Source: Ornithinimicrobium cryptoxanthini (GTDB lineage Bacteria > Actinomycetota > Actinomycetes > Actinomycetales > Dermatophilaceae). Taken from it: a stretch of 64,000 nt of DNA. The notes beneath the pieces were generated by a model, which worked only from the letters and a program-made list of their open reading frames with translations, did no database searches and was not told the origin of the DNA. Shown piece after piece: positions 16,486 to 24,942 of this stretch. The stretch's first letter is position 1, and every line of letters starts with the position of its first letter. The stretch covers positions 3,472,001 through 3,536,000 of the forward strand of contig NZ_CP099490.1 in the NCBI RefSeq assembly GCF_023923205.1, in the 5' to 3' direction. The translations under genes and the position numbers were made by a program.

Positions 16486-17738
16486 CCACCAGCACATGTG
16501 CCAGCAGCGTGGACATCTCACCCGCCTCGCCTTTCCCTCTATTTGGATATGCCGCAAGGCCTGCCCTCGCGAAAGGACTCGGGCGCCCAATCGAGGCCAA
16601 CGTTCTGACTTTTCGGTCCAACGTTGGCCTGATTTACCTGCTCAGCACCGACACGTTGTACGGTGGTGAGATAGCAGACCGGTTAGCTTCACGGCTCGCT
16701 GTCCCTCGCTCCCGCGTATTGGTGATGGGGTCGCACACCCACTTCGCCCCCGGTATAGATCACGGACTCTCTCGCCTTGGTCCAACCCATGAGGGGTACT
16801 TGGAATGGGTCGCTGACCGATGCGCAAAGGCAATATACGCCGCAGAAACAGCGGATAACATCACCGTTCGTTGGAGTACAGCCCGTGCGCCCAGACTGTT
16901 CTCCAACCGTCGTCGGCCCGTCCTGGGCGTGGGCCTTCGCCTGCCAAAGCTGGGCCAGGTCGTCACGGCACCCAATCCGAAGGGCCCAGTGGACGACCTC
17001 ATTCGAGTCATCACTATGTGGTCTGGGTCCAGGCCGGTAGCAGTTCTCTGGAGTGCGGCCTGCCACCCAGTCGCCGCTAGCGAACCCGGAGTGGTGTCGC
17101 CGAGTTTCCCGGGGTCTGTTCGCGAACACATCAGGAATTTCCTAGGCCAGCCCGACTTGCCAGTTCTCTTTCTCCAGGGTTTCTCAGGTGACGTACGGCC
17201 AAACTTTCTAAGCCGCCTGCCACCCAAGTCAGCGAAGGCCTTCCTGCGATACGTCGCCGCCGGATTCACCACTTACGTCGAGCCATCCCGAGAACAACTA
17301 CGTGACTGGGACCGTAGACTCTCGGAAATCGTGCTTGCCACTCTCAGGCGTGGGGCGGTCGGTCCAGCCCGCCCGTTGGCTCCGGGCTTCCAGCAAGCAA
17401 CCCGATCCCCCAAGGATTGGGAACGCACGATACGTATGGTTAAACTGAACCTCACGGAAGATATTGCGGTGCTCGCGACGAACGCGGAGGTCGTCTCGTC
17501 CCGAGTGAAGGAAGTGGCCGCCCGGGCGCCCAATGCGATTCCCGCTGGGTGCCTCGACGAAGTGATCGGCTATTGGCCGACAGACACCATGATCGAGGAG
17601 GGCGGTTACGAGGGATGTCTTTCACAGATTTATTTCCCCAGACTAGATTGGGGTGCGGCTGGCGGAGCTGATAACCTTTGGCGTTCACTTCTTGACGAGT
17701 TGTACACCCCACGAATCGGCCCTCACACGACGCACTGA
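16482..17738 (+). CDS. Neutral ceramidase-like metallohydrolase domain protein
   Basis: 418 residues. PLFGYAARPALAKGLGRPIE, then VGLIYLLSTD, VLVMGSHTHFAPG, and later LWSAACHPVA and FLQGFSGDVRPNFLSR match the motif order of the neutral/alkaline ceramidase N-terminal domain: a zinc-binding His-x-His, the GxxGD loop, then a further His region. Known ceramidases cleave amide bonds in N-acylsphingosines. Inside a polysaccharide operon the substrate is more likely an N-acyl amino sugar or glycan. No signal peptide is visible, so it seems cytoplasmic. The start overlaps the acyltransferase stop by 4 bases. Function is inference. Confidence 0.65.
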   Translation: MTTSTCASSVDISPASPFPLFGYAARPALAKGLGRPIEANVLTFRSNVGLIYLLSTDTLYGGEIADRLASRLAVPRSRVLVMGSHTHFAPGIDHGLSRLGPTHEGYLEWVADRCAKAIYAAETADNITVRWSTARAPRLFSNRRRPVLGVGLRLPKLGQVVTAPNPKGPVDDLIRVITMWSGSRPVAVLWSAACHPVAASEPGVVSPSFPGSVREHIRNFLGQPDLPVLFLQGFSGDVRPNFLSRLPPKSAKAFLRYVAAGFTTYVEPSREQLRDWDRRLSEIVLATLRRGAVGPARPLAPGFQQATRSPKDWERTIRMVKLNLTEDIAVLATNAEVVSSRVKEVAARAPNAIPAGCLDEVIGYWPTDTMIEEGGYEGCLSQIYFPRLDWGAAGGADNLWRSLLDELYTPRIGPHTTH

Positions 17739-17747
17739 AAGACGATA

Positions 17748-18863
17748 ATGTCCCGAGTTACACATGTCAGCTCCGCCCACCGAATCTCAGACCCGAGGAT
17801 ACATTTGCGTGAGGCAGCCTCAATGGCGCGCGTGGGGCACACCGTGGCGTTCGTAGGCAATGCTCACGACATTGATTTACCTTTCACCGGCGTAACCCTT
17901 CACACCATACAAAGGCGTGGCCGTTTGGGTCGTCTGACTTTGGGGTCCCTGGAGGCGGTTCGTCTCGCCCTGACCACCAATCCGGAGATAGTACACTTGC
18001 ACGATCCTGAATTGACGTGGAGCATAATCCCACTGCGCCTGAAAGGAATTAAGGTGGTATACGATGCGCATGAGGATCTTCCTCAACAGGTACTTAGTAA
18101 AGAGTACCTCAATCGATGGATGCGGCCATTAGGTTCTTGGGCGGCCCATGTCATCGTAAAGCTTGCCTCGGCCAGCGATATCATCGTGGCTGCTACGGAG
18201 ACCATTGCCACTCGGTTTCCGAGCGATAAAACGGTAGTAGTGCGAAATTTCCCCATACTCCGAGCGTCCGACGCAGAGACCTCTATGAAGTATCGGACGA
18301 ACGCAGTAGGGTACGTAGGCGTGATGGGTGCCACGCGAGGGACGAAGGAAATGGTAGAAGCTTTCGCCCACCCGGATTTTCCGTCGACTTGGAAAGCAAT
18401 TATTGCCGGCATCGGTTCCCCTGAGAATTTCCTTGGCACGCTTCGATTGAGCGATGGATGGAATAAGGTGGACTATCGTGGGTTCGTCTCCGCTGATGAT
18501 GCCCGCGATTTGCTCAAAGAATGCAAGGTGGGTATCGTCACGCTACGACGGACTCCTGCCTACTTGGACTCACTCCCAACCAAGATGTTCGAGTACTTCG
18601 CCGCAGGCATCCCCGCTGTAGCGTCGGATTTTCCGTTGTGGCGTTCCATCATTGAAGAGTACGATTGCGGTATTCTTGTGAACGAGGAATCCCCAGAAGA
18701 AATCGCTCGAGCGGTAGGCCGATATGCGGAGGACCCCGAACTGCTCACTCGCCACAGTCACAACGCACGCAAGGCGGCACTGGGTGATCTCAACTGGAAT
18801 CGCGAGGAAAAGGTCATGTTGGCGGCGTACGAGCGTCTTGCTCAGATACCCGAACCACGGTAG
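17748..18863 (+). CDS. GT4-family glycosyltransferase
   Basis: 371 residues in GT-B layout. N-terminal half: VTHVSSAHRISDPRIHLREA and VVYDAHEDLPQQ. C-terminal half: VGYVGVMGATRGTKEMVEA and SLPTKMFEYFAAGIPAVASD with the nucleotide-sugar-binding E (KMFEYFAAG). It should add a sugar to the growing lipid-linked oligosaccharide using a nucleotide-sugar donor; the sugar cannot be told. Base composition is visibly richer in A and T than flanking genes (many ata, tta and aaa codons), suggesting horizontal acquisition. Starts 9 bases after the ceramidase-like gene; last gene before the mobile-element zone. Confidence 0.88.
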   Translation: MSRVTHVSSAHRISDPRIHLREAASMARVGHTVAFVGNAHDIDLPFTGVTLHTIQRRGRLGRLTLGSLEAVRLALTTNPEIVHLHDPELTWSIIPLRLKGIKVVYDAHEDLPQQVLSKEYLNRWMRPLGSWAAHVIVKLASASDIIVAATETIATRFPSDKTVVVRNFPILRASDAETSMKYRTNAVGYVGVMGATRGTKEMVEAFAHPDFPSTWKAIIAGIGSPENFLGTLRLSDGWNKVDYRGFVSADDARDLLKECKVGIVTLRRTPAYLDSLPTKMFEYFAAGIPAVASDFPLWRSIIEEYDCGILVNEESPEEIARAVGRYAEDPELLTRHSHNARKAALGDLNWNREEKVMLAAYERLAQIPEPR

Positions 18864-18871
18864 AGCCAAGT

Positions 18872-18998
18872 GGCTCTTCACAAACGAGGGTGTAGTTGGG
18901 GTCTGAGGCCGCCGGCCTCGAGGAGAGTGCGGGCGACGTAGTGGGTGAGGTTGCGGGAGGCCGAAGGCCAGTCCGCGGAGGTGCTCATCCTGAGACCT
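18872..18998 (-). pseudogene. ISL3-family transposase 3' remnant with IS end
   Basis: Minus-strand text ending LLEAGGLRPQLHPRL then TGA is the C-terminus of an ISL3-type transposase; compare LLEAGGIRPQLHPGL at 25426 on the plus strand. An extra base in the preceding segment shifts the frame (STSADWPSASRNLTHY against HLRGLALGFRNIGHY). The stop sits inside GGCTCTTCA, the terminal inverted repeat. The rest of the element is gone. Only about 120 bases remain. Confidence 0.75.
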
Positions 18999-19019
18999 CC
19001 CGGGGTTTCAAGCTGAACG

Positions 19020-19250
19020 TCACGCCAAGCGGACCCGCCCCTACCGGCCCAAACCAACGGCAAGATCGAACGCTTCCACCGCACTCTGGCCGACGGCTGG
19101 GCCCACGCCCGGCAGTACAGCACCGAGGCCGAGCGTCGCACAGCGCTAGCCGCGTGGCTACACGCCTACAATCATCACCGGCCCCACACAGCCTGCGGGA
19201 ACCAGCCACCCATCACACGATTGACCAACGTCCCCGGGCACTACATCTAG
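19020..19250 (+). pseudogene. IS481-family transposase C-terminal fragment
   Basis: After a one-base frameshift the plus strand reads NGKIERFHRTLADGWAHARQ, then STEAERRTALAAWLHAYNHH and RPHTACGNQPPITRL with a stop at 19250. This is the end of the DDE catalytic domain of IS481-family transposases, with the third acidic residue in KIERFHRTL. The first two thirds of the gene are absent, so it is inactive. It lies immediately before the intact glycosyltransferase gene. Confidence 0.85.
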
Positions 19251-19267
19251 ACCCGAAAGCCAAGCCA

Positions 19268-20485
19268 ATGCCTCCATCAGCCCAGAACCATACCGCGGAA
19301 CCGATCCCGACACAGCCACGGATACTAGTCATCAACCAGTACGCACTCCCTCGAGATCAAGGAGGCGGGACACGACATGTGGAACTCTTCGATCGCCTCC
19401 CTGGGTACTCCTCTGTCATATACGCATCCGATCGCAACCACACCACCCAAGAAAAACTCACGACAGACGACCCCGCATTTCGCCTCATCAAAGGGCTCAA
19501 ATACGACGGGCCGAGCGGGAAGCGCGTTCTCGGCATGTTCCAATTCGCTTGGGACGCGGCGTACAGAGCACTGAGTAATTCTCAAGACTGGTCTGTTGTG
19601 TACGCCTCGACGCCGCAACCTCTCGCCCTCCTCAGCGGCATCGTCGTTTCCCGGATCAAAAATGTCCCTCTAATCATCGAAATACGTGACTTATGGCCAC
19701 AGTCTCTAGCAGCAGCCAAGATCATCAAGGCGGAGGGGCTCGTCTACAAGATTCTGGATTCAATCATGCGAATATTTTACCGGAAGGCAGATGCCATAGT
19801 CGTCGTTACGCCCAATTGGATACCGGGACTTTCGGATATCGGCATACCTAGGCGTAAGATCTGGTCAATTCCCAACGGTAGTGATCTGATGCGCATGAGT
19901 CCTTACGCTGGAGCTCTTCACGATCCGCCTCGCGCAGTCTTCGCTGGTTCACACGGCGCGAAAGATGGTCTCCACTACATCTTAGATGCGGCCGAGTCAC
20001 TGCCAGACGTATCCTTTACCTTGATCGGCGATGGACCTCAGAAAACATGGGCGATCGGCGAAGCAGCTCATAGGCAACTCGCGAACGTTCGGTTTCATCC
20101 GCCCGTGCCGAAGAACGACTTGGCCGCTGTTCTGGAACAGTATGATATTGGCATTCATGCTGTATCTAAACTACCGATATTCGCCCAAGGCATGAGCCCA
20201 AATAAGCTATTCGATTACCTAGCTGTCGGCCTGCCAGTGGTGAGTAACGCCAAACCAGGTTTGCTCGGGGTCATTGATGATGGTCAGTGCGGGCGTCTTG
20301 GTGGTTGGGATGACTTGGCCGCACTGCTCCACGACGTAGTTACCGCGCTTCCAGCCACCAGGAAGCAGTGGAGTTTGAACGCGGTCCGCGTCATAGAATC
20401 GAGGTACGCGCGGAGCAAGAGCCGGGAGGCCCTTCTAACTCTTCTCGATCACGTTACTCACAGCAAGGAGTCAACTGATGCCTGA
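19268..20485 (+). CDS. GT4-family glycosyltransferase (WbuB-like)
   Basis: 405 residues from the ATG at 19268. A long in-frame upstream extension only covers the IS481 fragment and is discarded. ILVINQYALPRDQGGGTRHV with its glycine-rich acceptor loop, LIIEIRDLWPQSLAAAK, VFAGSHGAKDGLHYILDAA and MSPNKLFDYLAVGLPVVS with the donor-binding D/E region are typical of WbuB-type GT4 enzymes, often fucosamine or N-acetyl-amino-sugar transferases. It is intact although enclosed by IS remnants on both sides, probably cargo left from the polysaccharide locus. Composition is less GC-rich than the core genes. Confidence 0.88.
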   Translation: MPPSAQNHTAEPIPTQPRILVINQYALPRDQGGGTRHVELFDRLPGYSSVIYASDRNHTTQEKLTTDDPAFRLIKGLKYDGPSGKRVLGMFQFAWDAAYRALSNSQDWSVVYASTPQPLALLSGIVVSRIKNVPLIIEIRDLWPQSLAAAKIIKAEGLVYKILDSIMRIFYRKADAIVVVTPNWIPGLSDIGIPRRKIWSIPNGSDLMRMSPYAGALHDPPRAVFAGSHGAKDGLHYILDAAESLPDVSFTLIGDGPQKTWAIGEAAHRQLANVRFHPPVPKNDLAAVLEQYDIGIHAVSKLPIFAQGMSPNKLFDYLAVGLPVVSNAKPGLLGVIDDGQCGRLGGWDDLAALLHDVVTALPATRKQWSLNAVRVIESRYARSKSREALLTLLDHVTHSKESTDA

Positions 20486-20596
20486 GAGCACACTTTGGCT
20501 GCTCTCGTTTCGCCCTTCGCTCCATCTACGACTTGACGGGCTACGCAGTTGCCGTAGATATCGAGCCTCGGAATTCACCAGTTGCGTCTTTGAGGT

Positions 20597-20908
20597 TGAC
20601 CCCGTTGGGTGGACATTCTGACCGTCAGGTTTCGGCCTGGCAGGAGAGGATGCCCTCATGGGTGCCAAGAGGAAGAGCTACACCCCGAAGTACCGGCAGG
20701 ATGCTGCTCATCTGGTGATCGATACTGGACGGACGATCGTGGAGGTCGCCAGCGAGATCGGTGTCGGGGCGCAGCTGCTGGGCCGGTGGGTGGCTGTCGA
20801 GCGGTCCCGGATGGACGATCCGCCCGAGGCGGTCGACGCGAACGAGCGGGCCGAACTTGAGCGGCTGCGCCGCGAGGTCGCCGAGTTGCGGATGGATCGG
20901 GAGTTTCC
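20597..20908 (+). pseudogene. IS3-family OrfA fragment with left IS end
   Basis: From the ATG at 20658: KRKSYTPKYRQDAAHLVID, then EVASEIGVGAQLLGRWV and ERAELERLRREVAELRMDRE. This is the helix-turn-helix and leucine-zipper N-terminus of IS3-type OrfA. It stops at codon ~84, where IS1634 sequence takes over. TGACCCCGTTGGGTGGACA at 20597 resembles the IS3 terminal inverted repeat. OrfB and the right end are missing. Bases 20486-20596 before it contain nothing recognisable. Confidence 0.8.
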
Positions 20909-20909
20909 T

Positions 20910-21344
20910 GGGACGGACAACTGGTGGACACCATCACCCCACGGGGCCGGCACGCCAGCGAGAACGACCGCAAGCACCGGGCCGAACCGACCTGGGACCA
21001 AGCCAAGCATCCGAAGTCGTGGCGGGCGGTGTGGGCCTACTCAGCCAAACGCGCTGCCCGCGACGCCAAGACCTTGACGTTGCAGGAGAACAAGGCCAAG
21101 GCTGTCATCGCTGGTGAGAAGGCCGCCCGCACCCCACGGTTCGTCAAGACCATCAACGGCACCAAGTCCCTAGACGAAGCCTCCCTGGCCAGAGCACGAC
21201 GCCTGGCCGGGCTGAAAGGCTACGTCAGCAACATCCCCGCCACCGTGATGCCCCCAGCGGAGGTCCTCAGTTCCTACCACGCACTGTGGCAGGTCGAGGC
21301 CTCCTTCCGCATGTCCAAGACCGACCTGCGCGCCCGGCCTCTCT
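20910..21344 (+). pseudogene. IS1634-family transposase, internal part (left of the RIT insertion)
   Basis: Reads GRHASENDRKHRAEPTWDQA, WRAVWAYSAKRAARDAKTLT, TINGTKSLDEASLARARRL and SYHALWQVEASFRMSKTDLR, the middle of an IS1634 DDE transposase. The N-terminal third is absent. The frame is interrupted after DLRARPL by the recombinase-trio element and resumes at 25024; removing the insertion restores RPLFARRRHAIEAH in frame. Confidence 0.88.
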
Positions 21345-21353
21345 CATGCCGAC

Positions 21354-21379
21354 GTCGGCATGAGAGAGGTTATGCCGAC
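21354..21379. other. Predicted recombination core site at the left end of the RIT element
   Basis: Arms GTCGGCAT and ATGCCGAC face each other around a spacer containing AGAGAGG, the complement of the 7-base host duplication CCTCTCT. Joining the right end to the left end of a circularised element would create exactly this site in the opposite orientation. It is nested in a 32-base perfect palindrome, 21338-21369. Inverted recombinase arms around a 7-base crossover is the standard tyrosine-recombinase site plan. Confidence 0.65.
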
Positions 21380-21450
21380 GTCTTAGTTATGCCGACCCCG
21401 GTGATGAGGGTGCTGGTCAGCGAACTGGGGGCGGTTGAAAGGTCGGCATA
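21363..21450 (+). repeat. Left terminal inverted repeat of the RIT element
   Basis: 88 bases identical to the reverse complement of 24943-25030. The repeat contains three copies of the ATGCCGAC arm (two direct, one inverted at its inner end), probably recombinase-binding sites. Its inner edge lies one base before the stop of the third recombinase gene. Confidence 0.95.
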
Positions 21451-21451
21451 A

Positions 21452-22441
21452 TCAGAGGCTGTCGAGGAAGGCCAGCACGTCGGCGGGTGGGGTGTACGTG
21501 CCGGGCGTGACTGATGGGTCGCGGGTGCGGTCGATCGCGGTCTGCTTGATGGTCATGTCGGCGTGGAGGTAGACGTCGGTGCTGGTGGTGTTTTGGTGGC
21601 CGAGCCAGAGCGCGATGATGGCGACGTCGACGCCGGACTGGAGCAGTCGCATCGCCGCGGTGTGGCGCAGCGTGTGCATGGTGACGTGCTTTCTGCCCAG
21701 GGAGGGGCACTGCTTGGTGGCCGTGATCAGGTGTTTGGCCAGGCGCCGCTCGAGCGCGTCGCGGGACAGGTGCTGCCCGCGGGGCCCGGGGAAGAGCGCG
21801 ACGCCGGGTCGGGTGGACCGCTCGTCCAGGTATGGGACGAGGATCGCGAGGGTGCCGGCGGTCAGCGGGGTCGCGCGGTACCGACGTCCCTTGCCGGTGC
21901 AGGTCACGTGCGGCCCGGTACCGGTGTGGACGTCACTGGTGGTCAGTGCGATGAGTTCGCTGATTCGCAGCCCTGTCTGAACAGCCAGGGTCAGCAGCGC
22001 CCTGTCCCGGTGCCCGGTCCATGTGCCGGCATCGGGAGCGGCGAGTAGCGCTTCGGTCTCGGCCTCCTCAAGGAACTGCACCACCCGCGGCGCGCGGCGT
22101 CGTGCCGGTAAGGCCAGGACCCGCGCGAGTGTGTCGGCGTGCTCGGGGTGGTCGGGCAGGGCCACGGCCAGCACGGCACGGATCGCGGTGAGCCTGGCGT
22201 TGCGGGTGGTCGGACTGTTGCCGCGGTCGGTTTCGAGGTGGTCCAGAAACGCGGTGATCGCCTCGACGTCGAGCATGCCCAGGACGAGCTTGTCCGCCGG
22301 GAGACCGGTGGTCGCGCTCAGGTGCTTGATGAGCAGCCGCCAGGTGTCGCGGTAGGAGGCGACCGTGTTCGGCGACAGCCCTTTCTGGGCGTGCGCGTGG
22401 TCGGTGAAGTAGGACTGCAGGGACGGGCCCAGGAGCGTCAT
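21452..22441 (-). CDS. RIT element tyrosine recombinase, third gene (RitC)
   Basis: 329 residues. An N-terminal SAM-like core-binding domain (FTDHAHAQKGLSPNTVASYR) is followed by the catalytic domain with Arg in TGLRISELIAL, HTLRHTAAM, the LGHQNT histidine and the Tyr nucleophile in STDVYLHADM. All catalytic residues are present. The ATG overlaps the second gene's stop as ATGA. It is the last of three coupled genes and ends inside the left terminal repeat region. Confidence 0.92.
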   Translation of the reverse strand: MTLLGPSLQSYFTDHAHAQKGLSPNTVASYRDTWRLLIKHLSATTGLPADKLVLGMLDVEAITAFLDHLETDRGNSPTTRNARLTAIRAVLAVALPDHPEHADTLARVLALPARRRAPRVVQFLEEAETEALLAAPDAGTWTGHRDRALLTLAVQTGLRISELIALTTSDVHTGTGPHVTCTGKGRRYRATPLTAGTLAILVPYLDERSTRPGVALFPGPRGQHLSRDALERRLAKHLITATKQCPSLGRKHVTMHTLRHTAAMRLLQSGVDVAIIALWLGHQNTTSTDVYLHADMTIKQTAIDRTRDPSVTPGTYTPPADVLAFLDSL

Positions 22442-23361
22442 GACGGCTCCTTCGGCTGGTTGAGACGGGTCGCGGCCAGGAACATTAGCTCCGGCGTCGC
22501 TGACAGGTACCAGTAGGTGTGCGTGGTGCTGGTGTGCCCTAACCAGGTCGCCAGCAGCGTCAGGGTCCGTTGCGGGTCACCGCCGTCGGCGTAGGCCGCG
22601 GCCATATGGCCGGTCGCGAACGTGTGCCGTAGATCGTGCAGTCGGGGGCGGGCCGCCCCGCGCGGGAGGAGACCGGCGGTGGTGACGACGCGGGCGAAGT
22701 AGGCCTCGATCGTGGACCGGTGGTAGCCGGTGCCGCGCGAGCTGACCAGGAGTGGGGCGTCGGTGGCGGGGCGGGTGGCGCTGCGGGCGGGCAGCCGCCC
22801 GTATGTCTTCAGCGCCTCCAGGGTCGTGGGGTGCACAGGGACCAGCCGGTCTTTGCGTTTGCTCGCCCGGATGGTCAGCACGCCCGTGGCGGTGTCGATG
22901 TCGGCTGGGGTCAGTCGCAGTGCTTCCCCGATCCGCATCCCGGTCGCGGCCAGCAGGGCGATGACGGTGCGCATCGTCGCGGCTTGCAGCTGACGGGTGA
23001 ACACCTGCGGGCAGGTGTCCAGGAGGGCGTCGAGGTCGGCCTGGGTGTAGATGAACGGTGCCGCACGGCGCGGGCCGGCGGGCAGGACGCCGCGGGGTGG
23101 GACCTGCACGTCGACGCCGATCGCGTCCAGGTACTTGGCGAAGGTGCGGACCGCGCCCAAGCGCATGCCCCACCAGCGCGGGTCCGCATCGGCGGGCAGC
23201 CGCGCCCAGGTGACGGCGTCGGCGGTGGTGAACGTCTCCTTGCCCTGAGCGGTGAGCCAGGACAGGAACTGACCGACGCGGTGTTCCAGCACGGACAGGT
23301 CGTAGCCCAGGGCGCGGCGCATCGCCAGGTATTCGGTCAGGTGCTCTTGCAGGGTGCTCAT
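22438..23361 (-). CDS. RIT element tyrosine recombinase, second gene (RitB)
   Basis: 307 residues from the ATG at 23361, which overlaps the first gene's stop (ATGA); a start 21 bases further up would deepen the overlap. N-terminal core-binding domain (EYLAMRRALGYDLSVLEHRV), catalytic Arg in ATGMRIGEALRLT, HDLRHTFATGHM, WLGHTST and Tyr in HTYWYLSATPE. Intact catalytic set. The 'LGYDLSVLEHRV...FLSWL' opening is typical of the second RIT protein. Confidence 0.92.
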   Translation of the reverse strand: MSTLQEHLTEYLAMRRALGYDLSVLEHRVGQFLSWLTAQGKETFTTADAVTWARLPADADPRWWGMRLGAVRTFAKYLDAIGVDVQVPPRGVLPAGPRRAAPFIYTQADLDALLDTCPQVFTRQLQAATMRTVIALLAATGMRIGEALRLTPADIDTATGVLTIRASKRKDRLVPVHPTTLEALKTYGRLPARSATRPATDAPLLVSSRGTGYHRSTIEAYFARVVTTAGLLPRGAARPRLHDLRHTFATGHMAAAYADGGDPQRTLTLLATWLGHTSTTHTYWYLSATPELMFLAATRLNQPKEPS

Positions 23362-24896
23362 GGTCCGGGCACCTTCCCCCATGTTGGGGCCAGGACGCGC
23401 AGCGCGGCCAGGTCCGTACGGGCGTAGATCATCGTGGTGTCGGTGCGGGCGTGGCCGAGCAGCTCACGTGCCTCGACCAACGAGCCGCCGCAGGCCAGGA
23501 CGGCGGTCGCGGCGGTGTGCCGTAACGCGTGGGCGTGCACCGTGCCCAGCCCGGCCACTGTGGCCAGGTGCGCGACGACGCCGGAGATGCCCTGTCGTCC
23601 CAGCCCGACCAGCGGCGGGCGGGACCGGGTGAAGACGGCTCGGTCGCTGGCGCCGACCGGGCGCCCGTCGCGAAGGTAGTCGACCAGCGCTTGCCCCACA
23701 TCGACCGGGACAGGCAGCCTCAGAACCCGTCCGCTCTTGCCATGGACCATTAGCGTCCCTGCGTGCCAGTCCACATCGTCCAACGTCAGCGTGGCGACCT
23801 CCCCGGCGCGCAGCCCTAGTCGGCTGATCAGGACTACGATCGCCCGGTCCCGCAGTCCGGTCGGTGTGCTCGTATCGGCAGCCGCGACCAAGGCGAGTAC
23901 CTGCCCCGGCGTCAACGCCCGGGGCAGGGCGGGGGCAGCCGGTGTGGCTGGGCGCAGGATGCCCGCCGAGATCGAGCGGCTCACCTGGCCGGTCAGGAAG
24001 GCCCAGTCGAGAAGGCCGCGCATCGCCGAGACCAGGTGGCGCCGTGAGGACAGCGAGTACCCCTGACCTCGTCGGGCCACGTACCGGTTGACCGCGGTCA
24101 CGTCGACTCCGTCCCAGACCAACTGTCCGTCCTCGATAGGAAGCTCGGTCACGAAGTCCTGCACCCAGCCGCGGCACTCGGCCGCCCATCCCTGGCTAAG
24201 ACCGCGCGGGGCGCGCAGGTGAGCGATCCAGTCCTCGAGAAGTTGCTCGGCCGGGGCGGTCGGCACTGGTGGCGGCTGTGACGGTGGCGTCAGGAGGCTG
24301 GTGGCCAGGAAGAAGTTGCGCACCGTCACGATCCGTCGCGCCGAGGACGGATGCCAGTCGCGTCCTCGGGACTGCGAAGCCACGAACCTGGTCAGAACGG
24401 TGTCGTCCAGATCCTGGACGTCCAGCCGCTGTCGGGACATCCAGCAGCTCAGCCGTGCCGCCGTGCATGCCACCGAGCTGGCCGTGCCAACCGCGTACCC
24501 CTGCTCCTTCAGCCAGGACACCAGGTCGAGCACGACCTCATCCAGCGGGCCTCCCTGCAGTCGTGGCCGACCATCCAGGCCACGGCTCGCCGGCGGCCGC
24601 AAAATCAGGACGCCGTGGTCCGACAGGAACCGCTTGACCAGCGGCAGGTACTGGGCAGCGGCAGTGACCTTACTACCGGATCGCTGCTCCTCCGCAGCGA
24701 CGTAGGCATCGACGAGGTCCTCGTCCACGTCCGCGGCGAACAGCCCACGGCTCCTCACCCAGACCGAGAACCGGCCGAACGCCAGCACCGCCCTCCGCGA
24801 CCGTTCCGACGAGATCTTCGAGACCGTCAGCCACGCCGCCAACGGCTCGGCCCACGCCTCCACAGGATCCACACGATTGACATCCATACCGGCCAT
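23358..24896 (-). CDS. RIT element tyrosine recombinase, first gene (RitA)
   Basis: 512 residues, longer than the other two because of an extra N-terminal region of about 180 residues (KISSERSRRAVLAFGRFSVW and KRFLSDHGVLILRPP). The catalytic domain has Arg in RLGLRAGEVATL, HALRHTAATA, LLGHARTDT and Tyr in MIYARTDLAAL. The ATG at 24896 has GAGGAGG 5 bases upstream. It starts 46 bases inside the right terminal repeat, so the repeat probably also carries the promoter and may link binding to autoregulation. Confidence 0.92.
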   Translation of the reverse strand: MAGMDVNRVDPVEAWAEPLAAWLTVSKISSERSRRAVLAFGRFSVWVRSRGLFAADVDEDLVDAYVAAEEQRSGSKVTAAAQYLPLVKRFLSDHGVLILRPPASRGLDGRPRLQGGPLDEVVLDLVSWLKEQGYAVGTASSVACTAARLSCWMSRQRLDVQDLDDTVLTRFVASQSRGRDWHPSSARRIVTVRNFFLATSLLTPPSQPPPVPTAPAEQLLEDWIAHLRAPRGLSQGWAAECRGWVQDFVTELPIEDGQLVWDGVDVTAVNRYVARRGQGYSLSSRRHLVSAMRGLLDWAFLTGQVSRSISAGILRPATPAAPALPRALTPGQVLALVAAADTSTPTGLRDRAIVVLISRLGLRAGEVATLTLDDVDWHAGTLMVHGKSGRVLRLPVPVDVGQALVDYLRDGRPVGASDRAVFTRSRPPLVGLGRQGISGVVAHLATVAGLGTVHAHALRHTAATAVLACGGSLVEARELLGHARTDTTMIYARTDLAALRVLAPTWGKVPGP

Positions 24897-24942
24897 AGCC
24901 GCCTCCTCGGGTTCGATACCCGAGCATCCCGCCGTCGAAGAC

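Noticed and set aside
18896-19267. N-terminal extension of the GT4 glycosyltransferase
   Set aside because: The extension is translated IS481 sequence in the wrong frame. The ATG at 19268 starts the recognisable glycosyltransferase.
21452-24896. Integron or integrative phage as the explanation for three recombinases
   Set aside because: No gene cassettes, phage genes or tRNA site; three coupled recombinases inside long identical inverted repeats is the RIT plan.
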